A DNA stretch of 64,000 nt from UBA2020 sp964551435 (GCA_964551435.1 CAZKBS010000001.1:310001-374000), one strand, 5' to 3'; shown: positions 17,196 to 26,501, counted from the first letter of the stretch. Notes: generated from the sequence alone by a model not told the origin. Numbers and translations: made by a program.

Positions 17196-18389
17196 ATGTC
17201 TCAAGCACAGGATCCCGTCGTCATCGTTGGCATGGCCCGCACGCCCATCGGCGCGTTTCAGGGTGATTTTTCGGCGCTCAGCGCCTCCGACCTCGGCAAA
17301 ATCGCGGTCGAAGCTGCCGTCAGCCGCGCCGGTCTGAAGCCTGCGGACATCGAAGAAGTTCTCATGGGCTGCGTTTTGCAGGCCGGTCAAGGTCAGGCTC
17401 CCGCCCGTCAGGCCGCGCGCAAGGCGGGTCTGCCCGACAGCGTGCCGGCGACCACCATCAATAAAATGTGCGGCTCCGGCATGAAAGCGGCGATGCTGGC
17501 GCATGACAACCTGCTCGCCGGTGCGGCCAGTATCATGGTTGCGGGCGGCATGGAAAGCATGACCAACGCACCCTACCTGCTCGACAAGGCGCGCGGCGGT
17601 CTGCGCATGGGGCATGGCAAGGTCATGGACCACATGTTCCTCGATGGTCTCGAAGATGCCTACGACAAGGGCCAGCTGATGGGTGTGTTCGCCGACGAAA
17701 CGGCGCGCAACTGCCAGATCACCCGCGAAGATCAGGATAACTTCGCGCTGCTGTCGCTGACGCGCGCGCAGGAAGCGACCAAGGGCGGCGCCTTTGCTTC
17801 CGAAATCGTGCCTGTGGTCATGAAATCCAAAACCGGCGATGTCACCGTGACCGAAGACGAAAGCCCCAAGCGCGCGAAGCCGGAGAAAATTCCGTCCCTC
17901 AAGCCCGCATTCGGCGCGGATGGTACGGTGACGGCGGCAACCTCCAGTTCTATTTCCGACGGCGCGGCGGCACTGGTGATGATGCGCAAATCCGAAGCGG
18001 ACAAACGCGGTCTTAAAATCATCGCCACCATCCGCGGTCATGCCAGCCATGCGCAAAAACCGTCCGAATTCACCATCGCCCCCATCGGCGCGATGCAAAA
18101 ACTGTTCGACAAAACGGGCTGGAGCGCCAAGGACGTCGATCTGTTTGAAATCAACGAAGCCTTCGCCGTGGTGACCCTCGCCGCGATGAAGGAAATGGGC
18201 CTGCCCGCCGACAAGGTCAACGTGAACGGCGGCGCCTGCGCCCTCGGCCACCCCATCGGCGCCACGGGCGCGCGCATCATGGTGACGCTGCTGGCGGCCA
18301 TGGAAAAACGCGGCGCGAAACGCGGCGTTGCGGCGCTGTGCATCGGCGGCGGTGAAGGCACGGCGATTGCACTGGAGCGCGCGGCCTGA
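17196..18389 (+). CDS. Acetyl-CoA acetyltransferase (AtoB/PhaA type)
   Basis: A 397-residue biosynthetic-type thiolase joining two acetyl-CoA to acetoacetyl-CoA or the reverse. Active-site C92 is in NKMCGSGMKA, the catalytic His is in CALGHPIGATGAR, and C382 is in LCIGGGEG; the CGSGMK form separates it from the two FadA-like enzymes in this window. The start at 17196 has AAGGA nine bases upstream; ATGs at 17187 and 17190 are too close to that site. No phaB or atoDA lies beside it, so whether it feeds polyhydroxybutyrate or degrades ketone bodies is open. Followed 26 bases later by a PBP gene. Confidence 0.93.
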   Translation: MSQAQDPVVIVGMARTPIGAFQGDFSALSASDLGKIAVEAAVSRAGLKPADIEEVLMGCVLQAGQGQAPARQAARKAGLPDSVPATTINKMCGSGMKAAMLAHDNLLAGAASIMVAGGMESMTNAPYLLDKARGGLRMGHGKVMDHMFLDGLEDAYDKGQLMGVFADETARNCQITREDQDNFALLSLTRAQEATKGGAFASEIVPVVMKSKTGDVTVTEDESPKRAKPEKIPSLKPAFGADGTVTAATSSSISDGAAALVMMRKSEADKRGLKIIATIRGHASHAQKPSEFTIAPIGAMQKLFDKTGWSAKDVDLFEINEAFAVVTLAAMKEMGLPADKVNVNGGACALGHPIGATGARIMVTLLAAMEKRGAKRGVAALCIGGGEGTAIALERAA

Positions 18390-18415
18390 TCCAAAAGGCG
18401 CGCTGATATCCCTCC

Positions 18416-20449
18416 GTGACACGTCAACCATCCAAAAAGAAAAAAGGGCTGCGGGCACCGCCCCGCAGCTCTTCTTCTTCCCGCAGCAGCCCGCGGCGCA
18501 AGCGTGGCGGCGGCGGTTTTTCGTGGTGGCGTTTGTTTTTCACCCTCGGTCTGTTCGGCTTTGCGGGGTTTATGCTGGTGCTGGCATGGTTCGCCTATGA
18601 CCTGCCCGACACGCGGGAGGTTCAGCCCGTCGACCACCGCCCCAGCATCACCGTGCTCGCGCATGACGGCACCATGATTGCCCGCTACGGCGGGCTGACA
18701 GGCGATATCGTCCGGGTGCGCGACTTGCCGCCCTATGTCGCAGGCGCCGTCATGGCCATCGAAGACCGCCGTTTTTACAGCCATTTCGGCGTCGACCCCT
18801 TCGGCCTTGCGCGCGCGATGTGGGTGAATGTCCGTGCGGGGCGCTTCGCGCAGGGCGGCTCCACCATCACCCAGCAGCTGGCGAAAAACCTTTTCCTCAC
18901 GCCCGACAAAACCATCCGCCGCAAGGTGCAGGAGGCGATGCTCGCCCTCGTCATCGAATGGCGGCATGACAAGGATGAAATTCTTTCGGCTTACCTGAAC
19001 CGCGTTTATTACGGCTCCGGCGCTTATGGCATCGACAGTGCCGCGCGCACCTATTTCGGCAAGAAGGCGAAAGATTTGACGCTGTGGGAAAGCGCCGTGC
19101 TGGCAGGGCTTTTGAAAGCGCCGTCGCGCTATTCGCCTGCGACCAATCCCAAACTGGCGCGTGACCGCGCCCGCGTTGTCGTGAATGCCATGGCCGAAGC
19201 CGGATTTATCGGCAAGCAGCAGCGCGATCAGGAAATCAAAAACGGCAAAATCGAACTGGCCGGCAGCCGCGAGGCAGGCGATCTCAACCGCTACTACGCC
19301 GACTGGATCATCAACCAGATCGACAGCTTTGTCGCCAATAACGACCGCGATATCGTGGTGCGCACGACGCTGGACGTGAATTTGCAAAAATTGGCCGAAC
19401 AGAAGGTCGACGCCTATATCGCCAGCCTGAAGCCGGAAGACAAAGGCATGCAAACCGCCGTCGTCACCCTCGCCAAAGACGGCGCAGTGCTGGCGATGAT
19501 TGGCGGCACCGATTATACCGAAAGCCAGTTCAACCGCGCGACACAGGCTTTCCGCCAGCCGGGATCTTCTTTCAAGCCGTTTGTTTTTCTGGCGGCGCTG
19601 GAAGCCGGCTATGAACCCGATACGCTGGTAGAAGACGCCCCCATAACAACCGGCAAATACCGCCCTAAAAACCATGATGGCAAATACTACGGCATGGTGA
19701 CGATGACGGATGCGCTGGCGCTGTCGCTCAACACCGCGACTATCCGTATTCTGGAACAGGTAGGCGTATCCAAACTGATTGACGTCGCGCGCCGTCTGGG
19801 CTTCACCCAGCGCGTCGCGCCTGAGCTGGCCTCTGGCCTTGGTGCAAGCGAGGCGACGCTGATTGAAATGACCAATGCCTATGCGGTCATCGCCAACGGC
19901 GGCTATGCCATCTGGCCCTACTCCGTACTGTCGGTCGAAGATACGGCGGGGAATATTCTTTACCGCCACACCCCTGTCAGCCCGGCGCGGTTGTTTGCAA
20001 CGCGTGATATCAACAGTCTCGATTCCATGCTGGTGCAGGTCGTTGCACGCGGCACGGGACAGGCGGCGCAGTTGAGCCACGGACACGTCGCGGGAAAAAC
20101 CGGCACCTCGCAGAATTATCGCGATGCGTGGTTTGTTGGCTATACCGACCGTCTGGTCACAGGCGTCTGGATGGGCAATGACAACAACACGGCCATGCAG
20201 CGCGTATCGGGCGGCGGTGCGCCCGCGCGTCTGTGGCGCGCCTATATGGAAGACGCGATTGGTCAAAGCGTGCCGGTGTTTTCGCCGGAACTGCAGCGCA
20301 GCGGCCCGTCATCGCAGGGCGGTGACAGTTTTTCGGAGATGCTGGGGCGTCTTTTCGGCGGCGGCAGCGCCCCGACACCATCGGGCGCGGGCGGCGCCCT
20401 GCGCGACCGCTTCAAGGGCGACAACTCCGCGCCCAGCTATAATAGATAA
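18416..20449 (+). CDS. Class A penicillin-binding protein (PBP1A-like)
   Basis: A bifunctional peptidoglycan synthase of 677 residues. A strongly basic, serine-rich cytoplasmic tail (about 40 residues) precedes one membrane helix, LFFTLGLFGFAGFMLVLAWF. The glycosyltransferase domain (GT51) has the catalytic glutamate E116 in IEDRRFYSHFG and GGSTITQQLAKN. The transpeptidase domain carries S384 in the SxxK motif (SSFK), SLN at 437-439 and KTGTS at 561-565. The C-terminal 60 residues are a glycine/serine-rich tail. The start is GTG 18416. It lacks the large insertions of classical MrcA and is shorter, in the range of many alphaproteobacterial PBP1 proteins. Confidence 0.94.
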   Translation: MTRQPSKKKKGLRAPPRSSSSSRSSPRRKRGGGGFSWWRLFFTLGLFGFAGFMLVLAWFAYDLPDTREVQPVDHRPSITVLAHDGTMIARYGGLTGDIVRVRDLPPYVAGAVMAIEDRRFYSHFGVDPFGLARAMWVNVRAGRFAQGGSTITQQLAKNLFLTPDKTIRRKVQEAMLALVIEWRHDKDEILSAYLNRVYYGSGAYGIDSAARTYFGKKAKDLTLWESAVLAGLLKAPSRYSPATNPKLARDRARVVVNAMAEAGFIGKQQRDQEIKNGKIELAGSREAGDLNRYYADWIINQIDSFVANNDRDIVVRTTLDVNLQKLAEQKVDAYIASLKPEDKGMQTAVVTLAKDGAVLAMIGGTDYTESQFNRATQAFRQPGSSFKPFVFLAALEAGYEPDTLVEDAPITTGKYRPKNHDGKYYGMVTMTDALALSLNTATIRILEQVGVSKLIDVARRLGFTQRVAPELASGLGASEATLIEMTNAYAVIANGGYAIWPYSVLSVEDTAGNILYRHTPVSPARLFATRDINSLDSMLVQVVARGTGQAAQLSHGHVAGKTGTSQNYRDAWFVGYTDRLVTGVWMGNDNNTAMQRVSGGGAPARLWRAYMEDAIGQSVPVFSPELQRSGPSSQGGDSFSEMLGRLFGGGSAPTPSGAGGALRDRFKGDNSAPSYNR

Positions 20450-20453
20450 AATT

Positions 20454-20849
20454 TCAGGTCGATATGCGCTTGCGTCTGTTTGCAGGCGCATGGCCAATCA
20501 TCGGTTTGCGCCATAGTCCCAGCAGTTCGCAGTAGTTCTCGCGGCTGACGGGGGCGGCCCAGTGCGGCATGCGCGCACCGGTTTCCATGGCTTCTATGAA
20601 TGCGCCCGGGAAAGAGTCGCGCTCTGCGCGCAGCCCTTGTTCGACGAGTGTTTTAGCCACAACCTCGGGCGCATGACCTGACAGCGCTGCCGTTTTTTCA
20701 ATCGCCATATAGATACGATGATTATCGTCGCGGCCCCTCAGCGTGCTGAACTGGTGCAGGAATGTTTTGCAAAAATGCAGCTCCAGCGCCGAGGCCTTTT
20801 CGGGAACGGCGGGCAGGCTATAGGGGCGCGGGTGTAACGGGAATGTCAT
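20454..20849 (-). CDS. Hypothetical protein
   Basis: A 131-residue cytoplasmic-looking protein with no family I recognise. A helical core includes LELHFCKTFLHQFSTLRGRDDNHRIYMAIEKTAAL and APEVVAKTLVEQGLRAERDSFPGAFIEAME; two tryptophans and a basic C-terminus (NRRKR) follow. It ends four bases from the convergent PBP stop. No signal peptide or transmembrane segment. Confidence 0.6.
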   Translation of the reverse strand: MTFPLHPRPYSLPAVPEKASALELHFCKTFLHQFSTLRGRDDNHRIYMAIEKTAALSGHAPEVVAKTLVEQGLRAERDSFPGAFIEAMETGARMPHWAAPVSRENYCELLGLWRKPMIGHAPANRRKRIST

Positions 20850-20938
20850 GCGGCGATCCTTTTTGCGAAAGCAAAGACCTGTCTCACTGATTCCAGCATG
20901 CGCCGGAATAGGCTAATAAATGGTTAAATATCAGCTGT

Positions 20939-21439
20939 TTAAGAATCTGCGCCGTCGTTTGTGGCGTCTATGTCATATCCATCCGCGCTGCCGCTGGCGG
21001 GGCGCGGAATATGGGCGCGGGCGATGGCGTCCACACGTTCGTTTTCGACGTGTCCGGCATGGCCCTTGACCCAGACCCATTTGACGTCATGGTTTTGCAA
21101 AAGCGCATCGATACGCTCCCACAGGTCGCGGTTTTTGACTTCTTTTTTATCCGCCGTGCGCCAGCCGTTACGTTTCCAGTTGTGCATGTATTTGGTGACG
21201 CCTTCCATTACATACTTGCTGTCGGTGTGCAGCGTCACGCGGCAGGCGCTGTTGAGTGCCGAAAGGCCTTCGATAACCGCCATCATTTCCATGCGGTTGT
21301 TGGTGGTGTTTTCTTCGCCACCGCCCAGTTCCTTTTCATGCGTGCCGTAACGCAGCAGCGCGCCCCAGCCGCCGGGGCCGGGGTTGCCGCTGCACGCGCC
21401 ATCGGTAAACAGGTCGATATGCTTCCCTTTACCCGTCAT
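20939..21439 (-). CDS. rnhA: Ribonuclease HI
   Basis: Degrades the RNA strand of RNA-DNA hybrids. 166 residues with the four-acid active site: D13 in FTDGACSGNPGPGG, E51 in NNRMEMMAV, D73 in LHTDSKYV, and the last Asp in NERVDAIAR; the conserved WVKGHAGH loop is present. Its start overlaps the stop of thrB by four bases, an arrangement known from other alphaproteobacteria. The last 20 residues (after RAHIPRPASG) are an extra tail of no obvious function. Confidence 0.97.
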   Translation of the reverse strand: MTGKGKHIDLFTDGACSGNPGPGGWGALLRYGTHEKELGGGEENTTNNRMEMMAVIEGLSALNSACRVTLHTDSKYVMEGVTKYMHNWKRNGWRTADKKEVKNRDLWERIDALLQNHDVKWVWVKGHAGHVENERVDAIARAHIPRPASGSADGYDIDATNDGADS

Positions 21440-22413
21440 GGCGAAAATCCATAGTCGGCGGCGCTGTGCGCGGATTGATGAAACCGCAGGATACGTACAT
21501 GTTCCATCGGGTCTTTGGGCGTCACGACAGCGTCTTTAGCGGGGTTGAACCAGTCATACATGCGCGTGGCGACGATGCGCAGCGCCGCGGCACGGCCCAA
21601 AAACGGCAAGGCCTTGATTTCTTCCGCCGACAGCGGCCGCACGGTGTGGTAGGCCGCCAGCAGCGCCGCGGATTTCGCACGGTCGAGCATCCCAGTCTTG
21701 TCAAAACACCATGGGTTCAGCGTCAGCATCAAATCATAGGCAAAGGTTTCGGTGCAGGCGAAATAAAAATCAATCACACCGCTGAGCGCGCCGTCTTTAA
21801 AAAACACGTTATCGGGGAAAAGATCGGCATGCACCGCGCCTTGCGGCAAATGCCGCGGCCAGTTTTTTTCAATGTCGTAAAGCGCGCTTGATAGCTGGCC
21901 GGACAATCCGGTTTCCAGTGTATCTGCTTCGCGCATGCAGGCGCTTATCAGGCTGCGCCATGCGGCGGGGCCCATGCCGTTTTTGCGTTTCGGACTGAAA
22001 TCTTTCGCCGCCAGATGCATGCGTGCCAGCGTTTCGCCGACTGCGACAGCATGCGCGGGGGTAATCTCGTGCGGCCAGGCCCCGTCAAGAAACGTGGTGA
22101 TGATGGCAGGCTTGCCCGCCAGTGTAAAAATTTCCGCGCCGCTGCGGCTTTTTTCGGCGGCGGGGCAATCAATGCCACGCGTGCGCAGATGCCGCATGTA
22201 GCCGAGATAAAACGGCAGTTCCTCCTCATTCACGCGCTTTTCGAATAGCGTCAGGATATAACGCCGTGCCGTGCCGTTTTTGTTTGTGAACAGATGGTAG
22301 TTGCTGTTTTCAACGCCATCGGAAATGCCTTCGAACCCTGTAAGGGTGCCGATGTCAAAAGCGTCCAGCGCTTTTTGCAATTCCTGTTTGGTGATGCGGG
22401 TATAAACAGCCAT
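21436..22413 (-). CDS. thrB: Homoserine kinase (ThrB type II)
   Basis: Phosphorylates L-homoserine in threonine synthesis. 325 residues with the aminoglycoside-phosphotransferase fold that replaces the GHMP-type ThrB in many alphaproteobacteria. It starts MAVYTRITKQEL and has GISDGVENSNYHLFTN as the nucleotide-binding loop, RYILTLFEKR, and the catalytic HADLFPDNVFF with the metal-binding VIDFYFAC. Overlaps rnhA by ATGA (21436-21439), so the two are translationally coupled. The usual neighbour ispH lies two genes upstream on the same strand (ispH-thrB-rnhA is a common order), separated here by a hypothetical. Confidence 0.95.
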   Translation of the reverse strand: MAVYTRITKQELQKALDAFDIGTLTGFEGISDGVENSNYHLFTNKNGTARRYILTLFEKRVNEEELPFYLGYMRHLRTRGIDCPAAEKSRSGAEIFTLAGKPAIITTFLDGAWPHEITPAHAVAVGETLARMHLAAKDFSPKRKNGMGPAAWRSLISACMREADTLETGLSGQLSSALYDIEKNWPRHLPQGAVHADLFPDNVFFKDGALSGVIDFYFACTETFAYDLMLTLNPWCFDKTGMLDRAKSAALLAAYHTVRPLSAEEIKALPFLGRAAALRIVATRMYDWFNPAKDAVVTPKDPMEHVRILRFHQSAHSAADYGFSP

Positions 22414-22440
22414 GCACGGCAGATTAATGCCCGCAAAAGC

Positions 22441-22469
22441 GAAAGGGAATCATTTTCTGATTCCCTTTC
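22441..22469. terminator. Inverted repeat, possible terminator
   Basis: GAAAGGGAATCA (22441-22452) and TGATTCCCTTTC (22458-22469) form a perfect 12-base stem with loop TTTTC. It lies between the hypothetical at 22501 and thrB, both minus strand; on that strand it is followed only by GCTTTTGC, so termination may be partial. Confidence 0.6.
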
Positions 22470-22500
22470 GTGTTTTCGCTGTGTGCGGGATACCTGATGG

Positions 22501-23034
22501 TCAGGGGCGCCAGTGCATGCCGAATTCGCGTATCGGCGCGGGCGGCGCCATGCCGCCGCTTTGTGCGGGCTGGAAGGGATAAACGGCTTCCTTGCCGTCC
22601 AGCACGGTTACGCGGCCATCCTCGCCGATGCGGCCGGGGATATACTGGCGGCTGCGTTTTTCGACCACTTCGAACTGGCCGTCTTCGCCCGTGAAGTTGA
22701 TCACGATGCGTTTGTCATGCGGGTTGCTGGATTGCACTTCGACGGCGGGGCGCGTCGGCGTGCCTTCAATCACAAAAGGAGACGCGCTGTTGATTTTTTC
22801 GATTTCATACATCAGCTCGGCAATCGCGAGCTTGCGGGTATAGGGGTCGGGGTTGAACGGCTGGTCACCGGCATCCAGCACGGCGGTGCGGACAGCCGCG
22901 GCCCATGCGTCGAAACCTTCGGTGTTTTCGGGGGATGTTTTCGAATCCTTCGCGCGGAACGTCAACATATAGCCAAGGCCGCCATCAATGTGCGGGCTTT
23001 TGACGTCAATCGCCAGACAATAGGTCTTCGCCAT
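22501..23034 (-). CDS. Hypothetical protein
   Basis: A 177-residue protein that I cannot place. It starts MAKTYCLAIDVKSPHIDGGLGY, has a central segment VEVQSSNPHDKRIVINFTGEDGQFEVVEKRSRQYIPGRIGEDGRV that looks like beta strands, and a proline-rich end. No signal peptide, no membrane helix. Located between ispH and thrB, genes that are neighbours in many alphaproteobacteria, so it looks like an insertion in that series. Confidence 0.6.
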   Translation of the reverse strand: MAKTYCLAIDVKSPHIDGGLGYMLTFRAKDSKTSPENTEGFDAWAAAVRTAVLDAGDQPFNPDPYTRKLAIAELMYEIEKINSASPFVIEGTPTRPAVEVQSSNPHDKRIVINFTGEDGQFEVVEKRSRQYIPGRIGEDGRVTVLDGKEAVYPFQPAQSGGMAPPAPIREFGMHWRP

Positions 23035-23270
23035 AACAGTCCTTTCGTTATTCTGTGTCGATACCCTCTATCAGCACACGTTTTTTGTAAACGTACAAAC
23101 GAATAGGCAGTCAGTGTCTGCAATGCTTCCTTTGAAATCGAAAATAACTATAGGGATGGGGGTCTCAAAATCAAGGCGAAATTTTTGCCGCCCGATTTCA
23201 ATGTTTTAACTGGTGCTATGCGATGCTGCGATGCGCAAGTGCCGGGCGCGCCGGCACGGATGTTCCGTAA

Positions 23271-24248
23271 TCACGTCGCAAGGACACGCGGAATTTTGAA
23301 CTGGATGTTTTCTTCGGCGACAACGGCGGTTTGCACGGTGACGCTGAAACGCGCGCGCGCAGCGTCAATCACCCCTTGCACCAAAACTTCGGGCGCGCTG
23401 GCGCCGGCGGTCAGCCCCAGCGTGCGGATATCGCCCAGCGCTTTCCAGTCGATATCTTCCGCCTTGTCGGCCAGAACCGCATGCTTGGCGCCATAGGCGC
23501 GCGCAACCTCGACAAGGCGGTTGGAATTCGATGAATTGCGCGAACCAATGACAATCACCGCATCCGCGCGCGGCGCGATATCCTTGACCGCCAGCTGGCG
23601 GTTGGTGGTTGCGTAGCAAATATCCTCTTTTTTAGGCGGCGCGATATCCGGATAGCGCATTTGCAGCGCCGCCACGATATCCGCCGTATCATCGACCGAT
23701 AGCGTGGTTTGCGTGACGTAGGATAATTTGACGTCGCTGCCGAAACTGAGTTTTTCAACATCCGCGGCGCTTTCAATCAGCGTGACGGCGCCATCGGGCA
23801 GCTGCCCCATGGTGCCGACGACTTCGGGGTGTCCGGCGTGGCCGATCAGAATAATATGGCAGCCGTTGCGGTGATGAAGCTCCGCCTCGCGGTGCACCTT
23901 GCTGACGAGCGGGCAAGTGGCATCGACATAAATCATGTTCCGCCTTGCGGCTTCATCCGGCACGCGTTTGGGCACGCCATGCGCGGAGAAAATGACGGGG
24001 GCGCCTTCCGGCACCTCGTCGAGTTCCTTGACGAAAACGGCACCTTTGGCGCGCAGATCGTCCAATACATGTTTGTTGTGTACGATTTCATGGCGCACAT
24101 AAACTGGCGCGCCGAATTTTTGCAGCGATTTTTCGACGATTTCAATCGCCCGCTCGACGCCTGCACAAAAACCGCGCGGCTGTGCCAGCAGGATCGTCAG
24201 GGCCGGTTTTTGCGAACTGTCGGGCTTATGGGGCGCATTTGCTGTCAT
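23271..24248 (-). CDS. ispH: 4-hydroxy-3-methylbut-2-enyl diphosphate reductase IspH
   Basis: Last enzyme of the non-mevalonate isoprenoid pathway, an iron-sulfur protein making IPP and DMAPP. 325 residues from the ATG ending at 24248. Three conserved cysteines hold the cluster: C28 in QPRGFCAGV, one in DATCPLVSKVH and one in DICYATTNRQ; also present are YVRHEIVHN, FSAHGVP, GHAGHPEV and the active-site SRNSSNSNRLVE. A much longer frame extends upstream to 25025, but that part lies antisense to the lipoprotein gene at 24354 and is not coding. dxs and ispA are also in this window. Confidence 0.96.
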   Translation of the reverse strand: MTANAPHKPDSSQKPALTILLAQPRGFCAGVERAIEIVEKSLQKFGAPVYVRHEIVHNKHVLDDLRAKGAVFVKELDEVPEGAPVIFSAHGVPKRVPDEAARRNMIYVDATCPLVSKVHREAELHHRNGCHIILIGHAGHPEVVGTMGQLPDGAVTLIESAADVEKLSFGSDVKLSYVTQTTLSVDDTADIVAALQMRYPDIAPPKKEDICYATTNRQLAVKDIAPRADAVIVIGSRNSSNSNRLVEVARAYGAKHAVLADKAEDIDWKALGDIRTLGLTAGASAPEVLVQGVIDAARARFSVTVQTAVVAEENIQFKIPRVLAT

Positions 24249-24353
24249 GCCCGAAATATAGGCGCGCCGGGGCGGCCTGTCGAGTCTGCATCCGGCTTGC
24301 CGCGCGGCGGCGGGAAGGTTATGCTGGCGCAGCTGAATAAACGGAGGCCAGAG

Positions 24354-24983
24354 ATGACTTTTTCGCTGCAGCGCCCGCAACGCATATTTGCCGTCCCTCG
24401 TGCGCGGTTTGCCGCCTTTTTGCTGGCGGGGCTTTTGCTGCTGGCAGGCTGCGCCGGAAAGCCGCCCGCGGCGCTGCCGCCCTGTCCTGACACCGGTCTG
24501 GTGCTGGGTGCATCGCAGCTTTACGATTTCAAGGCCGGCGCCGAAAAAACCGAGCCTAACCGCATTATCGCCGCGCGCATCGATAATTACCGCGGTGCCT
24601 GCCGTTATGACGGCGCGCAGATGGATTTTGATCTGGAGCTGGATTTTTCCGCATGGCGCGGCGCACAAGGCACAACGCTCGAGCGCGGCCAGTTTCCATA
24701 TTTTATAGCTGTTCTGGATGCCGAGGAGAGTGTCTTGCAGCGTCAGGCCTTTTCCACTACCGTCGCCTTCGATAAAACGGGGGCTGGCCTTAAAACCGAA
24801 AAGCACCGCCTGCGGTTGCCGCTGGCGGAGCCCAAAGAGGCCGCCGGATACAAGGTCGTCATCGGCTTTCAACTGACGCCGGAGCAACTGGCCTATAACC
24901 GCGGCGACGAAAAACCCGCGCCCGCGCCGGCAAAGGCGCCCAAAGCGCAAAAGCAAAAAAATAATCGTCTCCGAAATGACTGA
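24354..24983 (+). CDS. Hypothetical lipoprotein
   Basis: A 209-residue predicted lipoprotein from ATG 24354 with CGGAGG upstream. The signal has basic PRARF, core AAFLLAGLLLLAG and acylated C33. The mature domain begins around CPDTGLVLGASQLYDFK and includes RIDNYRGACRYDGAQMDFDLELDFSAWRG and a strand-rich LRLPLAEPKEAAGYKVVIGFQLT. It ends in a low-complexity Pro/Ala/Lys tail (PAPAPAKAPKAQKQK) that could reach or bind the cell wall. No named family recognised. It precedes gmhA by 47 bases. Confidence 0.72.
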   Translation: MTFSLQRPQRIFAVPRARFAAFLLAGLLLLAGCAGKPPAALPPCPDTGLVLGASQLYDFKAGAEKTEPNRIIAARIDNYRGACRYDGAQMDFDLELDFSAWRGAQGTTLERGQFPYFIAVLDAEESVLQRQAFSTTVAFDKTGAGLKTEKHRLRLPLAEPKEAAGYKVVIGFQLTPEQLAYNRGDEKPAPAPAKAPKAQKQKNNRLRND

Positions 24984-25030
24984 ACGCCGCCGCGCGGCAT
25001 GAACCGACACTTCACACAAGGACAACGCAC

Positions 25031-25645
25031 ATGACTTTTGATACCGCGGCCTTCTGGCAATCCGAATTCGCCGAACATGCGGCCTGCTTCGAGGCCACGC
25101 ACAAAAAACTCGCGCCCGCTTTCACCGCGCTTTTGGATGCTGCGGCAAAAACCATCGAAAACGGCGGCAAAATCCTGTTCTTCGGCAATGGCGGCTCCGC
25201 GGCGGATGCGCAGCATCTCGCGACTGAATTGACGGTGCGCTACAAAAAAGATCGTGCCCCCATCGCGGCGATTGCGCTGACGACCGATACCTCTGCGCTG
25301 TCGGCGATTGGGAATGATTTCGGATTTGAATTTCTTTTCTCGCGCCAGGTCGAAGCGCTTGGCCGCAAGGGCGACCTTGCCATCGGCATTTCCACGTCCG
25401 GCAACAGCGGCAACGTTATCAAAGCGCTTGAAAGCTGCCGCGCCATTGGCATCACCACCGTCGGTTTTACAGGCGAGACGGGCGGCAAGATGCCGCCGCT
25501 CTGCGATATCCTTTTGAACGTGCCTTGTAAAACCACGGCGCGCATTCAGGAAATGCATATCATGCTGGGTCAGATGCTGTGCGGCGGCCTCGAAATGAAA
25601 CTTGGTCTGGTGCCCGTCGAAACGGCGCAAAAACTGGCTGTATAA
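25031..25645 (+). CDS. gmhA: Phosphoheptose isomerase
   Basis: Converts sedoheptulose 7-phosphate to D-glycero-manno-heptose 7-phosphate for the LPS inner core. 204 residues with one SIS domain: ILFFGNGGSAADAQHLATELTVRY is the classic GmhA signature, followed by ALTTDTSALSAIGNDFGFE, GISTSGNSGNVI and the metal-site helix ARIQEMHIMLGQMLC. Normal family length. xseB begins 13 bases later. The remaining ADP-heptose genes (hldE, gmhB) are not in this window. Confidence 0.93.
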   Translation: MTFDTAAFWQSEFAEHAACFEATHKKLAPAFTALLDAAAKTIENGGKILFFGNGGSAADAQHLATELTVRYKKDRAPIAAIALTTDTSALSAIGNDFGFEFLFSRQVEALGRKGDLAIGISTSGNSGNVIKALESCRAIGITTVGFTGETGGKMPPLCDILLNVPCKTTARIQEMHIMLGQMLCGGLEMKLGLVPVETAQKLAV

Positions 25646-25658
25646 AGCGGGGGGTGCG

Positions 25659-25904
25659 ATGTCCAAAGACAAAGAACTCGATAAACTCAGTTTCGAAGAC
25701 GCGCTGGGCGAGCTGGAAAAAATCGTGCGCCAGCTGGAATCCGGCACGGGCGATTTGAAAACGTCGATCGATTCATATGAACGCGGCATGACGCTGAAAA
25801 ACTTCTGCGAGGCGAAGCTCAAGGAAGCACAGGGGCGTATCGAGAAAATCACGCTTGCCGCCGACGGTACGGCCAAAGCCGAAGCGTTTTCTCTTTCCGA
25901 ATAA
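25659..25904 (+). CDS. xseB: Exodeoxyribonuclease VII small subunit
   Basis: An 81-residue helical protein that binds XseA to make exonuclease VII. The diagnostic LSFEDALGELEKIVRQLESG and SIDSYERGMTLKNFCEAKLKEAQ are intact. In many alphaproteobacteria xseB directly precedes ispA; here an ankyrin gene on the other strand has come between them. A GGGGGG stretch just upstream of ATG 25659 is a rather poor ribosome site, so translation may depend on the gmhA gene before it. Confidence 0.93.
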   Translation: MSKDKELDKLSFEDALGELEKIVRQLESGTGDLKTSIDSYERGMTLKNFCEAKLKEAQGRIEKITLAADGTAKAEAFSLSE

Positions 25905-25930
25905 ATCTGCTGGCGGTGGCTTTGCGTCGC

Positions 25931-26362
25931 TTAGGAATGGCGGCGCGTGAAGACATGCACGCTGGCGTGCAATATGCGCGGGCTGCCTGCATCGCGCAGT
26001 ATTTTCGCAACATCGTCGTGTCCGGCGCTTTCGGCCCAGTCGGCGGGGCTTTTGCCCATCAAACAGCAATTCGCTGAAACACCTTTTTCAAGCAGCAGGC
26101 GGACGGTTTCTGTATCGCCCTGACGCGCGGCGATGCAAAGGCCCATCGCGGGCACCATGTCGTTGGTCGGGATGTGATAGGTCTGCATCATGCCCGCGGC
26201 TTTGTGGCCGTCGCGTTTTTCAACGGCGCTTAGAAACTGGTGATTGATATCGACGGTGGAAAGCGCCGCTGCGCATTCCTTGTCTTCTCCGAGGCGGTTG
26301 AATTCATCGACGATGGGTTTGAGCATAGGAACCCCGCTGGCGCACGGCTTTTCAATTTTCAT
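25931..26362 (-). CDS. Ankyrin-repeat protein
   Basis: A 143-residue protein from the ATG ending at 26362. The C-terminal half has two to three ankyrin units: MGLCIAARQGDTETVRLLLEKGVSANCC and GKSPADWAESAGHDDVAKILRDAGS. The N-terminal 60 residues are less regular. No signal peptide, so cytoplasmic unless exported by another route. Ankyrin repeats bind proteins; the partner is unknown. It is oriented against both flanking genes, xseB and ispA. Two more ankyrin genes occur in this window at 37536 and 58784. Confidence 0.78.
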   Translation of the reverse strand: MKIEKPCASGVPMLKPIVDEFNRLGEDKECAAALSTVDINHQFLSAVEKRDGHKAAGMMQTYHIPTNDMVPAMGLCIAARQGDTETVRLLLEKGVSANCCLMGKSPADWAESAGHDDVAKILRDAGSPRILHASVHVFTRRHS

Positions 26363-26431
26363 ATTGTTACCAGATTCCTTTATTGGCGTCAATAATATGA
26401 ATAATACTGCTTTGTCACGAATCGAAAAAAG

Positions 26432-26461
26432 ATGACTTTTTTCTGTGGCTTGCGGTATAAA
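26432..26461 (+). promoter_or_regulatory. Possible promoter for ispA
   Basis: ATGACT (26432-26437), 18 bases, TATAAA (26456-26461), about 40 bases ahead of the ispA start. An AT hairpin, GAAAAAAG/CTTTTTTC at 26424-26443, overlaps the -35 side. Moderately convincing only. Confidence 0.4.
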
Positions 26462-26501
26462 AAGAAACCCTTTTAACACTCTGCTCAGGAAACCTAAAGA
26501 C

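Noticed and set aside
24249..25025. N-terminal extension of the ispH frame by about 260 codons
   Set aside because: The extension is antisense to a lipoprotein gene with its own signal peptide; IspH normally starts close to the ATG at 24248.
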